Below, one piece after another: positions 1-13,608 of a DNA stretch of 64,000 bases. Under the pieces are notes generated by a model. That model was not told the origin of the DNA. It did not search any database and saw nothing but the letters and a program-made list of their open reading frames with translations. Positions within the stretch are counted from its first letter, which is position 1, and the number at the start of each line of letters is the position of its first letter. Position numbers and translations under genes: made by a program. This DNA is from Lingula anatina. Lineage: Eukaryota > Brachiopoda > Lingulata > Lingulida > Lingulidae. The stretch spans positions 1,924,845 to 1,988,844 of the forward strand of contig NW_019774624.1 of NCBI RefSeq assembly GCF_001039355.2. Reading direction: 5' to 3'.

Positions 1-200
1 CCCCCCCCCCCCCCCCCGATGAAATCTCCTTGGCCATCAATATACCAAAAGAAATAAAATATATGGCTCATTTCTAGGATCACAAATCTTAAAGGAAAAA
101 ATCTACCCACACAAGAGAACCACCTTGGTAGGTATTACAATTTTTAAAAGAAGAAACATTAACAGCTAGACTCTATGCTTTATTCCGTAAACACAGTGTA

Positions 201-234
<34 letters not shown>

Positions 235-1653
235 TAATTTGGGTAATTTTGTATAACAATACAGCTTTTACCATCTTTATTGAAAGAAGCATTTATAAGG
301 AAGGGGGGAGATCTTACAGGCTTAAGAATTATTACTTCCATCTTTTCATGAATTTTGGTCAATGTAGAGTGTTGGCACATGAGAGCAGTACCAGTACGCA
401 CAGACCCAAGAAATCCCATCTGTCAGCTGCACCCAGAGCATCTGCCCTGTCATCAACACACACACAATGCAATAATTAATAATAATAATAATATAATGAC
501 AATAGGAACGAACTCACAAGACACTGTATTGTAAAACAAGTGGAATATAATAATAATTATAATAATATATATATTTATATATAAACTTCAATAGACAGTC
601 CTTTTTAATTTGCTACTGCCTAAAAAATAATAATGGGGCACATTTACAGACAGACATTGCTTGTGGCACTAAGAGGATTAAGGACTGACCGGCGGACTGA
701 CAGTCAGTCTGACATCATTTTGGGACTGACCCAGTCCAGTTAAGTATTGGGCTTCGGCCACTGCTCCCCTTCCAGCCCAGTCCAGACATTTTTAATGGTT
801 CTCTGACCCCTGCCAGTCACTTCAATCTGCAGAGTGCTTTCACTTAGCTTATGCATGGTAGCATCTTCTTTACATTAGGAACCAAAAGGTCAGAAGGTTC
901 GCTTGGTTAATGTTGGTCTGTTTCTGATTTCCTGCAACTAGTCCAGTTTCGTTATCAGTGATTAGATCTGAGCATTCCCATTAAATTTGTCTGTCCTGTT
1001 GGTAAGGGGCCGTAATCTCACAAGCCACAATATGCAGTCATTATATATCCCCCCTTCCATATAGCTTATAGGAGAAAGAACAAATAATAATAATAATAAT
1101 ACAACAGCACAAGTGCTACACATGTGCAATTTGGAAGAAATAAAATGTCAATGAGATCTTGTGGTTACTTAAATTTTTTTGTTTTGTTTTTAGTTTTTTT
1201 AATCTTTTTCAAGCTGGGCATGGTGCAAGGCCTTTCTTGGATGAATACAGACAGAGAGGGCCCTCTGCTGGCAGTGTATGGCCTGTCTTGCATTATATAC
1301 AACAACACCACTGCCTTCAACTTGGGAAAAGTATCACCGGTCGGTCGGTTGTCCTGCACCCTGCCTTGCTCCACTGCTGTTTAACTTTGTAACTGTGACA
1401 GCTGTAACCATGGCAGGAACAGCCACATTGGAGTGACCTTGACCTATTGTAGGTCACATGAACACATTGAGCAAGAGGACAACATTCTACTGTACTTTGC
1501 CAATTTCTCTTAGCTGTGGTAACTAAACCACAGCAAGAGATAGCAAAAAAAATTGCCAAAATTATAAAACAAATCTTAGGATGCCAGAGAGCACTCCTAT
1601 TGGCTGGCTTTTTATCCACTTAGAAAAAACTAAATGGCTCGTGCGTGACTGCA
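1..1653 (-). other. PMEPA1/LDLRAD4: 3' UTR of the receptor gene, possibly continuing beyond the window
   Basis: Non-coding sequence after the receptor stop codon. It contains AT-rich tracts, short AAT repeats (474-490 and 1085-1100) and a 31-base A run (202-232). AATAAA on the minus strand occurs at 276-281 and 179-184, so cleavage may fall near 255-265 or 155-170. The C run at 1-17 is at the window edge. Reading frames here are short and lack support. Confidence 0.5.
179..184 (-). terminator. PMEPA1/LDLRAD4: Candidate polyadenylation signal of the receptor gene (distal)
   Basis: TTTATT on the plus strand is AATAAA on the minus strand, about 1.47 kb after the stop. A second AATAAA is at 276-281. 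Choice between them needs transcript data. Confidence 0.35.
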
Positions 1654-2352
1654 TCACAAGTTGCTTCTTGTTGTCCCCCCATTTGATGTCAGTGGTGCCC
1701 CCGAAGACGAGGTCAGCGACGAATCATTCGTCAAGGAGGAGTCAGAATATGCTTCTAAATTAGCAATAACTTCACTGTATTCTGGGGGTAAGTCATTTCT
1801 ACTTCCGCTGCTACTCCCACTTGTGTGTCGTGAGTGCTCTCCTCCTCCTCCTCCAGCACTAGCACTAGTACAACTACAGGGTCTCTGCACAAGTTCCCTG
1901 TCTCTAAGATTGCTATGCATTTGACACGATAAGCTATTACAGCGCACAACAGTTGGGGTGCTATTACAGTCTCGCACCAAACGCCCCACCATGGATGATG
2001 AAGACGACGATGATGTCGACGGTGCTTTCCTTCGTTGCTGCCACTCTAGCAGTCCAGCTGAATGTGATCGGTACGGCGGAGGGCTTTCACCGTCAAAGAT
2101 TGTCTTATTTGGGGGAGGGCGGAAGCACTCTCTCTCCAGCTCCTTACTGGGATTACAGGCAGAGATTTGTAACAGTCTCCGGCTAGTCACATAGCCCTCC
2201 TCGCCATCTTCAGAGATCGGGATGGAGGGTGGGAGCTCCATATCCATATCCATCTGTACAGACTGATATCGAATTTGTCGTTCCCGTTGCATTGCTATCT
2301 CACGCTCAAAGCGACTGGGAGGGGTTGATGGGATTGGAGGCACATACATTAC
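1654..2352 (-). CDS. PMEPA1/LDLRAD4: Receptor gene last coding exon: cytoplasmic tail with Smad-interaction and PPxY motifs
   Basis: The exon follows a TTTCTGCAG acceptor in phase 0 and ends at TGA (1656-1654). It encodes residues 346-577. An early part reading RYQSVQMDMDMELPPSIPIS then SEDGEE matches the conserved YVQHEIDLPPTISLSDGEE-like block of the family. PPNKTIFD (425-432) matches the Smad-interaction motif, with Lys in place of the vertebrate Arg. PPPYRS (436-439) and PPEYSEV (534-537) are WW-domain ligands for NEDD4-type ligases. Between them are Ser, Cys and Gly runs (SSSSSSS, GGGGG) of low complexity. In vertebrate relatives, as I recall them, one PPxY lies before the Smad motif; here both lie after it. 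Confidence 0.93.
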   Translation of the reverse strand, partial: VMYVPPIPSTPPSRFEREIAMQRERQIRYQSVQMDMDMELPPSIPISEDGEEGYVTSRRLLQISACNPSKELERECFRPPPNKTIFDGESPPPYRSHSAGLLEWQQRRKAPSTSSSSSSSMVGRLVRDCNSTPTVVRCNSLSCQMHSNLRDRELVQRPCSCTSASAGGGGGEHSRHTSGSSSGSRNDLPPEYSEVIANLEAYSDSSLTNDSSLTSSSGAPLTSNGGTTRSNL

Positions 2353-5300
2353 CTGCAGAAATAAAAAGAGTGGATGTTAATAAATGCCTTCCACACACTA
2401 ATACATGTACAAGCCTGGCTGTCAGAAAACTTTCCACTACTGCAGCAGCTTCTGACAACACAAGCTATGTGTGTATAAATAAGAGGGTAAATGATGTAAG
2501 TACAACCTGCTGTACTTTGATATCATATGCAGCCAGGGATGGTTGCACTTCTCAGGAGGTGAATGACCCTTATGCACTACACCTGGAAGCATGGGTGAGA
2601 TTGCAGGGATAGGGTTTTATTTCATGGGATTCCGTTATTACCAGTGTTACAAAAATGGAATGATGAATGTTCATTTATTTATCATACCTCAGGGCTATCA
2701 ATCTAGATTTTTGTTCAGACAAATTTTGCTTGAAAACTCCTTTGTTTCTCAAACCCAGGAGATATTTCAAAGCTGGCATAACCCTTTGCTAGTTTGACTC
2801 TTCCATGTTCACCTTTATTTTCATCCTGCCCCCCCCCCCCCCCGGCCCCTCCCCAGGCACCTCTCAGCAGTGTTCACAACTTGGTCAACTTAGACCATTA
2901 CAGGAATGCTTGGTTTCTTACCATGGGGTTTCCCATTTGCCTAGGCCTTTTGGTGATGTAATTTCACCATATTTCTGGTCTACCTTAGTCTTTATGTGAA
3001 CATGCCCTTCCTTTCAATAACCAATGTCTGCACGCAAGCAGCAATTCCTAAGAATTAAGGGAATCCAATATTCCGATAAAAAATTACAACGATAAGCAGC
3101 CAAGATTCCTGGTATTCCTCTGACCCAGACAGATTAAGTTCTTTCCTGGAAACTGACACTTCTAACTCCCTACAGTCAGAATCGGTTTTGTAGAGAGACA
3201 AAATGGTCAATTTGGACACACTGTATATACATTTCCACAAATAATTGCACTCACTACTTAACTTGTATAGCACAAACACAAACATTCATTTGCTAGCGAT
3301 AATAAAGAATTTCAGAGACCAGCTTTCAAAGATGGTAAGGGTTACTTGAAGGTTTGTTCAGGCACACAATAATTGAAGAAGACTGTCTGTCTGGAATGGA
3401 CTAGAGATGTCTCAGGGAATAAATTACCCATAGTTGCCTAGCAACAGTACAGTGATCAAGCACAAGGGTCAAACAGTGCACTGACTGCCCACTCTGGTGG
3501 GGGGGGGGGGTAGAGAGAGAGAATTTGTGCTTGTGAATATTTTAAATGGGAAAGTGGGGAAAAAACTAAAAAAAAAAAAAAAAAATTACAACCCATTTCA
3601 TATAGCCATTTACATTCTTATCTTTACAGCCTGTTTTCTAACCAGGCATGACATCAAAGCAATTTACTTATAAAGAAAACTGCTTACTTTTAGGCTACAC
3701 CAGCACACACAACTTAGATTATGACTCAAAAACTCTGCCCATTCAACAACTGCTCTGTCCATTTTCATTAAAACTGACAATCCAACTTGTTTGTAGATAA
3801 TTCCACAGCTGTTTTTTTTTCATAACAGTCGCCCAGATTAGAAAGAAAAGTACAGATAGAAAGTATTTCAAGCTCAGATGGACATTAAATTATGTTACAG
3901 CAATTTCTGCTCAATTTAAAATAAGTATATACCATATTACATCAACTTCTATTGAGAGAGAGAGAGAGCGAGAGAGAGAGAGAGAGAGAGCACCTGCTTT
4001 GTGAATCACAGCCCCTTGCTCCTGTTTCGGCAGTATTAAAAACAACGCAGTTCAGTAATGCATTCCTGAACCCCAAAACAGAACATGACATTACTTTTAA
4101 TGCTCGTTAATTCGAATGGGGTAGAGGTGCAAAAAATTATTTACCAATTAGCGAGCTAGTGACGTTTGAAAAGTTCCATTGAATAACCCTTTTGTACATG
4201 CACATAAGTACAACTAGCCTATCATATATACAACTTTCCCCTAAAATACTGTTGCATATATTATTCCAGAATGTAGACAAGCTCTTTTTTTTTTCTTCTT
4301 CCACTGACAGGCAAAGGGATAGGGCAGACAGTGTATTATGAAAAAGGGCACAAAACTCAGCAAGTAAACAAGTTTTTTAACATGCCTTTTCAATGTTTGG
4401 TGACTAGTTGTTGTCATTTTTTCCCCTGCTACACAATCCACAGATATATAAATCCTTTTTTAAATAATTGTGCCATGTAAAGGCAGTAATGTGGAAACAG
4501 TGTATGATATCTAATTTAAACTGCAGAATAAGCAACTTGCTGTTTTTAGGTTAGTTCAAATTTACTTTGTGCATGTAAATGCCAAGGTTGCTATAGGCAT
4601 TTCAACATTTAGGTTTCTTTGAAATTGGTCTTTTCTAATGTTTATTACAGCCAAACCCTCAATGCAGAGACATAAATGTAACACTGAAACAAGAGCAGAC
4701 GCAGTGCAATTTCTTGTACAATAAATTTGAAGGGGGCGTCTCGATAGTCCGAAGGTTCATTGGTCCGAAAAGTGGTAACATTTTCATAGATTTTTTAATC
4801 AAGGATTCATTGGTCCGAAGGTTCTATAGTGAACATTCGGACCAATGAACCTTAGGACTATCGCTACGGCCCCAATTTGAAATGTTATCCAAAAATGCGA
4901 AATGTTAATGAGCTCATCATATCAAAACAATGACCCATTTCTATCTATTCAGTTCTACTGGAACACATTTCCCTAACCATAAATTTGAAAAACACTTTAA
5001 AAACATGGCAACATTACTAACATCAGAGATGAAAAGAAAATTCCACATGTAAGTACATATATTCATATTAAGTGTGCAAAAAAAAAATTTCCAATTTCTT
5101 GGAAAAAGGAAGAACCTGACATGCAGGTTAATGCGTTAATATAAATTGCTTCATTAATATCTTATATCAAAGTGAGCAGTAGATCATCATATATATCACA
5201 ATTACAGCTGTGACTGATATATGTTTATATCTCAATTTTGGGGGCGTCTCGATAGTCCGAAGGTTCATTGGTCCGAAGGTTCATTGGTCCGAAAAGTGGT

Positions 5301-8300
5301 AGCATTTTTATCGATTTTTTAATCAAGGGTTCATTGGTCCGAAGGTTCTATAGTGAACATTCGGACCAATGAACCTTCGGACTATTGAACCTTCGGACTA
5401 TCGCTACGGCCCCTAAATTTTAGCTAAATGTCTGAATTTATGCCATACAAAAATCAAAATGCTGGATTATATATATATAATCAATCATTATCTTTTCATT
5501 TTCGTTTAACATTACTCCATCATGATTATAAAAGAGCAACAGAAAAAAAAAAACATCCAAAAGTCAAAAATTTATACATCATTTCTAAATCATGATTTTA
5601 TTTCAAAGTCACATAATTAGGATAATTAAACTGCAGTTATAAGGCTGATAGTGAGAAACAGAAATCATAGACATGAGTTTTAGTCTAAAAAAAAAAAAAA
5701 AAAATTAATAGTACATACCCGTTTGTATGCACCAAATATTCAGATAGCAGCTGGCAATCCCAGCATGCTTTAAAATCAATAAAATATGACCAGCAGCTTT
5801 TTTCCCCCCTCTTTCTAAATAATAAGACCAAAGAACTCTGGGTTGAACTTTGCACAAGGTCATACCTATGGGTCCTATTTAACTCCCGCAGGCAGTGGAT
5901 GGCTTTTCTAATGCAACCATATAGCCAGTGACCAGTGTGGCTTTTTTCCTGTCTGGTGAACTCCAGGTCAGACTGTCTGATTCAGTTATAGCACAGGGTC
6001 ACTGGGTTACATAACACCTCAGATCTGTGCTCTCAGCTGACCTTTGCTAGTCTGTTCACCACCAGGCCTGTTTACACAATGCGCTGCCAGGGTGGATCTG
6101 ACATGCTTTTAATAGTCGACAAGTTTATGAAAAGGGCTAGTGCATTTCATGATGATTGGGACCCAACATCTATACAAAGATGCGTCACTTTTTTAGTTAA
6201 CTTACCCAACCTTTTTAAAGGAAGACAATGCCTACAGCGTGCTTTCAACAAGTTTAACAGTCCAAGATTACTGCTTCTTAAGTATTAAATGTTACTCTCT
6301 GATTTTCAACAGGTTAACAGGGGCCTTCATAACTACGATGCATCCATCGCAAAAAAGGGGGCCACATGATTGGAGGTGTAAAAACTGATGTTCAGCAGGT
6401 TTATGGAGGGGGAGGGGGTCTTTACTTAGGAACATTACAAATGGGGGCCAAATTATTGCAAACTGACACCAATGAGTCTGCACCTAAGGTACATAATTAA
6501 TCACACCTACTTCTCACCATGGTCCAGTCTGGCTGTATGGATGAAACTGACCACTACTGACCACAAGAGGTCACTGGGGACCAGTAGAGGTCAGGCTGTC
6601 TGAGAAGGGCACTGAACCGGTGGTCAGAAAATTGCTAGGTTCTGATAAATGGGCTAGGTCAGACTGTCTGTCACATTAAGAGGGATACATGTGTCTGTCT
6701 GTCCGTCTGTCTGTCTTAAGGAATACACACATTTTGATCCTCCAACAGGTGATCAAAATTATCCTGTCCGTCATGGGTAGAAGATCGTTAAAAAATAAAT
6801 GTGAACATGTATGTTTTTGTCTGATTGGATGATGAAAGGAAAAAATCAATTCACGAGAAAGTTCGCCCTACATGTATTTTACAATCATATTGTAGTCTGT
6901 CAGTCTATCTGGCTGTTGAATTATAGTTTATATGTGTGAAATTTAAGTTTTGTCATACTGAATGTTGCAAGGAAATATTTTTCCAATTCACTGCAGTCCG
7001 CACTTAGGATAATATCAAAAATTTTTATTGTTATATGAGAAGGTGGTTATATCAACCCGTTTGTCAGTCTGTCTAGTTAAACTGTCAGTCCACCAGTCAA
7101 TAAATCAATCTGTCTGTCTCTAAGTCAGATATTGGCATATCTGAAGATATAACAACAAACTTTCAGCAATTAAATAACATCATGGGCAAATAAACCTAAG
7201 ACCATATGCAGCTATGCTGCAAAAACACTTTAGAGCGAGGGAGGGAGGGAGATAGAGAGAGAGAGGAGGAGAGAGGGCTTACAATCAGCTGACATGGATT
7301 GACATCCTCCTTAATGGCAACATGAGTTAGTATGGTAGACCTTTTTTGAAGAAAGATGGATATCTTTGGTGTAGTCAGCTTGTTCTTTCTTTAAGATCCC
7401 ATTCCCATAAAGATACTATTGATCTACTTGGATTGACCCAACTCTTTAGGGACTCTGGCTCAGTGCAATCAGCTTATTTAAACGGGGGCGTCTCGATAGT
7501 CCGAAGGTTCATTGGTCCGAAGGTTCATTGGTCCGAAAAGTGGTAACATTTTCGTCGATTTTTTAATCAAGGGTTCATTGGTCCGAAGGTTCTATAGTGA
7601 ACATTCGGACCAATGAACCTTCGGACTATTGAACCTTCGGACTATTGAACCTTCGGACTATTGAACCTTTGGACTATCGCTACGCCCCCATTTAAACGAC
7701 ACGCCTCCAACTGTTTCCAACGTACTTGTATTATCACAGACTTTTCTGTACTCTACTTATTAATGTCAGGTGTGTCATTCAGTTAAGCTGATTGCAGTCA
7801 GCAAAAGTCCACGCAGAGTTGGGTCGATACACTAAGACCCCATGTTGTTTATGGCAATGAGGCCTATGACATAGGGTTAGAAGAATGTTCAAGATGCCAC
7901 TCAGACTGTCTGGTAGAAGTGAAGAGCACTCAGGGATATGTGTCAACATGTTACAATAAAGTAATTCATTTCCTGGTTTAAAACATTTTTATCTGTTTCT
8001 AATTTATCTAGGGTAACTTAAATTTTGGTCTAAAAGTTTTGATTATCTTTTGGAATTTAAGTTATTTTGTGACACTGGCACCAGAAATCTAGAAGCTTTA
8101 TGTGGATAATCACAGTGAAGAGTGCAACTTTGACTTCTTGTGAATTATTCCTCCATGGCATTTCTCAAATGATCACGTGTTGCTAAAATGTTTTTGTCAT
8201 TCTTTTTTTAAAAGAAATTTAAAGGTTTAAGATATCATAAATATCATTTACAGATAAGTAGTTCACCACAAGATGTTATTAAAAACTTGGGCATTTTTCC

Positions 8301-9754
8301 TCTGGATGAAATTAATTAGCAATTCTTCCCCAAATCAATAATCAGCTGAGGAACGTCGGTGATGTCATTTGCATTTTCTGTATTGAGATATCATTTTCTT
8401 TTCCACTCCATGGTACAGTTTGTGAACCTTTTTCATAATAAATAGGTAGGCAGATAGATTTTTCTTTTGACTGTCAAGATAATGGCAACATACTATGGCA
8501 TGACATTTCTTCCAATAAAAAGGTCACCACGAATGGCTGCCACAGTTCTCGCCAGCCCCAATCCACATTACATCAGCCACACACGGACTACCAAACCATG
8601 AAAATAAATTCCAGACACCATTCAAAATGCATATTGGATTTACCTGAGCAGAGGAATAAAAACTGAAAGGCAGGGAAAAAGAATGGTACATATTTGCCAT
8701 TGTGTTGGGTAATAGACTCCGCAGACAGATTGATTTTATATGTTATGCCATTGCTTTTCTTTGGGTTTTATTACAACAGTTAGGAGAAAACCACACGGAG
8801 ATAAATACAATATCCCTGCCACGGATACCATGTTAGGCATTTTTGGATCCCAAATACAAACAAGAACATGGAGAGAAATATCTACTAGAGTTACCATTTT
8901 TCTTCTCTTTATTCAGGATATACATTTTAATGAGTAAGATAAGCACTTTCGGTCCCCTACACCCACACAACTGTTTTTCACAGACATCTGTACTTTTTTC
9001 TCTTTCCAAAATCGATATATATTACCTCGATCTGTCTAGACGTCTCAGTGAGTCAGAAGGGAAGGGCAACTGTGCAATTTCCCATTGCTGCTGTCCATGC
9101 ACACGCACAGGTCCTGTTCAGACTGATGCACATAAGGACCAAAAATTGGTCCAAAAAAGACACCATCTATCTGCTCATCCATGATGTTGGCCATGCTTGC
9201 ACTGAACTACTTAAGGACCGAAATCTGTCCAAAACACACTATCAATCTAGTCATCAATGACACATTTTAGGATGACAACCAGTCTACAACTGCCCTTGTC
9301 TGAGCACCGCTGCAGACACATGGAAAGACACAGACAAACATCACAGACATAAGTTAAAGGTCTATAGAACAGAAAAAAATTATGACCCAGATGATCAATC
9401 TGGGTTTTGCTACCACGTTTGTTCAATATCCCAAGTAAATCATTTACTATGAAAACAGGAAAGTTACATAAAATGCCTATCCCTTATAAAAACTCTGCTC
9501 CACAGTTTTTTTTCCAAAAATCAAATTACTTTTTATGTCATTCTTTATATTTTTTCCTACTAAATCATTATTCTGTCTACATCTAGAGAATATGCTATTC
9601 TCCTCAGGTATCCCTGCAGGTGAAAAAGGCTTATAACATATTTGCCTTATCTTTTACCACTGATAAAGCGCTGTCTGCACAAACTTCTGGGGCCCACAGA
9701 GGGGAAAATCCATAGTTACGACGAGGCCCAGCGGGGTTGTCCGTCTGTAAGACA

Positions 9755-9793
<39 letters not shown>

Positions 9794-11708
9794 AGAGAGA
9801 GGGAGGGAGGGAGAGGGAGGGTAAAAAGTAGATAAAATTGTTGAGCATGTAAAAGTTTTAGGTTCAGAGACCACAGAGCTAGGAATCCAGTCAAGGCCAA
9901 GCTGGCATGACCAAGAATTCAAAACAGTATTCAAAACATTGTTGCCATATTTGTATGCTGCCTGGTTAAAAAAAACTTAACAAAATCTGCTCTTTGTGGA
10001 AAAAATAATAATGACAAATGTAATGCCCAAGTGACGTCATGTCTGGGCAAATAGAATTTCTTTATTGATGTAATCATGGCTTGAAGTATCTCAACAAATA
10101 ACCAGCCACTGCAAGAGCCTGGCCTATATTTTTGTCAACTGTCTGGATAAATAATCTCTTTGTTATCAGGACTAGTGAAATGCTCCTAGACAGTAAATTC
10201 ATCAGTCTAGTTGGAAGTACAACAACAAAACCAGGAAATAGCTTATGTTCATTTGGTTCACGTTGCTGATGTTTATCTTCTTGCCTTGTTGTGTACAGTC
10301 ACAGCATATGGCAAGACTTACAATTGAGTATTTTTACTTCTTCTGTTTAAAATTAAATTGATAATGAAACTATACATAGCAAATTACAAACCTACCTGTT
10401 TTGAAATTAAGGTTTGTATAATTGAACATTTACAAGTTGCTGTAAGCTTTATGCACATGTGCACACGTGTTTTCACATGTGTGTGTATGAATGTATATTA
10501 CAATTGACTATTTTTACTTCTTTTTATATATATAAAAAAAAAAAACAATGAGTCAATACAGATACAATATATAGACCTGCAAACATTTTAAATTAAGGTT
10601 TATATGACTGAACATATGCAAGTTGTCCTAAGCTTTGTGCATATGTGTACACACGTTTGCACATGTGTGTGCAGTCTACAAATATAAAACTAACTTATAA
10701 AAGTAAATGTATATACATGTATAAATGAATATAAATCCTTTACATGGATGTAACTGGCAAATCTTAATTTGCGGTGAAGATAAAACATGCAAGGGACAAA
10801 GAGGAAAGATCTGAATGTGGCCACAGTTTTGACCACAACCTCAGAATGTCTAGACGGTGAGACATTCACACTTCAGCAACCCATGCTGTAAGTCAGCTGA
10901 TAGTTGGTGGCTTATCATTACACAGTGTCTGTATATATGTGTGTGTGTATAACCTCTGTCTATATATGATGTCCTGAATTGAAAATTCAGACAAGCCTGC
11001 TAGCTACATAGTCTGGTACATTTCCAGGACAGCTGATTAATTTCATTTGTCTGGATGGCAAGTATGCAGCTCCATAAGAACGCACGTGTGAAAATGCACA
11101 GAAAACATTGAAAACTGGGGATTTTGTGAAATGGAGCTATACACAATTGAAAAGAAAGCGAACTGTGGCACATGGAAAGTCACATCACATATTATAACAT
11201 CTCTATTTACTTCGCTATCCCCCCTTCCCCCCCCAAACCATGAGGTCTTCTCCCTATCCACTCTCTACTTCTCAACCCTTTTCTCCTCCTTTAGTTTAGT
11301 CTGGTCTTTGTTTAGTCTGGTCAAATGGCTACATGGTTGTTTTGATTTAGTCCAGTGGAACCTAAGCCCATCAGAGTGGTGAAAAGCAGCTGTGGTGTTT
11401 TTTCTCTTTTTTAAAAAATTTGTATGTACTTCTTCTCTGCATGGCGTGACTTGATGGACTGTTATTTCTGACACAGTGAAGAGACATGGTACTACGTGAG
11501 AAGCTTTGTCTCTGGCTACAGTAAAAAGTTCGGCAAAAACCTCATGGCATGTTTGGGTCTAAATCAAATCACCAGATGAATTATTCTGGTAGTAATCTAA
11601 ATGTTTACTGACCAAACAGAATCCCAATTAGCCATAGATAATAATTAAGTCTTGTTATCAATTTAGCCTCCAGCAGGGTGCCTCTGTCCCCAGCCTTTCA
11701 ATTGGTGT

Positions 11709-11781
<73 letters not shown>

Positions 11782-12343
11782 TGTTTCACATTCCTGATGG
11801 ACACTTCAACATAAATGCCCAACTTCCGTGTGCCTGATCCCAAAAAATTAGAAAAACCAACTAATATCTCATTAAAATTTAACACAAGGTTGGATGGTAC
11901 CAGACCACGTATGCAACACTGCCAATCCCTCTTTGAAAAGGCATGTTTCTTAAATCAGGCTCTGCAAACTACAGACAAAAAAAGGCCAATAGAACTTTCC
12001 TTAAATAAACTATGCACCTTGACAACAAAAAATGAATTTAGAGGGCTGAAATAGGATGTAAATAAGTTGTTTTCATATACAATTCTGCGCAAAAGATGTG
12101 ATGAAGAACACACGCACTGAATTATTCATGTCCTGTTATCAAGATATCAGTCATGTAAAGTGAGAATAACACGTAAACAAGTCCAACAGCCATATCATTA
12201 AATCTCGCTCAAAACAACATTAAAACACTGCAAACTTCCCTGTATCCTTGATATCAAAAAGTACAAGATAATGTTGTATCCTATATTACTGAATGGTAGT
12301 AGATTACCAAAGGAATCTTTAGTCCCCCCCCCCCCCCACCCCA

Positions 12344-12380
<37 letters not shown>

Positions 12381-13556
12381 ACTCAGTTAAGAAAAAAAAT
12401 TATAATCTTTCCGTTCTTCCAGTCAAAACAACCTGCATTATTATTCCTCCACATGATCAATTAGTCGCCAAGCAGTCTAGCCATGGCGGTTAGGCCGTCT
12501 GGTATTCAGACCTGAGGGAAGAGCTCATGCCAGTGATTTCCCTGGTTGTCTCAGTTCCCCCTGCCAGTCAGAGATATGTGCCTCCTTTGGCACTGTGCTG
12601 TGGTACCTTTCATAAACGCCTGGAGATTCCTAACACAGTTGTTACGTAATGTGGAATCTTTTGAGGATGGCTCAGACCCGGTGATAGGTAATTACCTCTG
12701 ACCATTTGGGAGGTTTGGTGATAACTTGTCTGTCTGTCTGTTTGTCTGTCTTTTTGACCACCAGCAGCAGCACTTTGAGAAGTTTTATGAACTGGTTTCG
12801 TCCAACTGCTCAAGCAGTGTACAATGTGAATTTCATAACATTTAATTAAACAATAAAGAAGACTGATTTACTTTTATCACTTTTTTCCTTTCCATTTTAG
12901 TATTTCACATCACACCCTAGAGTCACAATACACCACTAACACTTAAAAGTGTATAGGCAAATTTAATTATCAATGGCTTTTATTAAAATTCTATAGCACT
13001 TTCCTTGTCTAAAATTGTTAAATATAGCCCATGATGAGTTTTAATGCAGCCCCCCCCCCCTTCTCTCATTGTGCAGAATATACCTATTTTTTTAATGATA
13101 AAAGAAATAAGTAACTGACTTACTGACATAATTTGTACAGAGCACAGAAATAAATGACTTTGGTATACACACTGGTTTAACGAACAGAATATTTCAACCA
13201 CTTTTCAACATGAAAAAAAAAAAGGATGCCATCTTCAAGTCAAGGAGTCTATTTTTCAATAACAAGAAAAAAAAATGTGCGTCATATCCTCACCATCGCA
13301 ACCCCACACTTCGTGCTGAAGGAAGTCCTACTAGATGGTTGTGTTATGCAGTAATCAGCACCTAACTGTCACTGCCTACAGGTAAACCACCAGACTGTGA
13401 ATTATCTTACTGAAAGTGATGAACCACAAATCACACTTTCTAGTGAAATTAATGGCACCCAAGTTGAGAAATGAAATACATGCAAGTTTATGATTATATA
13501 TGACAGCCACGAATGTAGAGTGGATATATGTGTGACTAAAAGCATCTAAAACTTGG

Positions 13557-13608
<52 letters not shown>

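Noticed and set aside
1661-2612. Plus-strand ORFs opposite the tail exon
   Set aside because: Shadows of the receptor coding sequence on the other strand.
9631-9900. ORFs containing Ser-Leu or Arg-Glu runs
   Set aside because: They are translations of the GA/CT microsatellite; the same applies to ORFs at 14152-14391 and 11658-11885.
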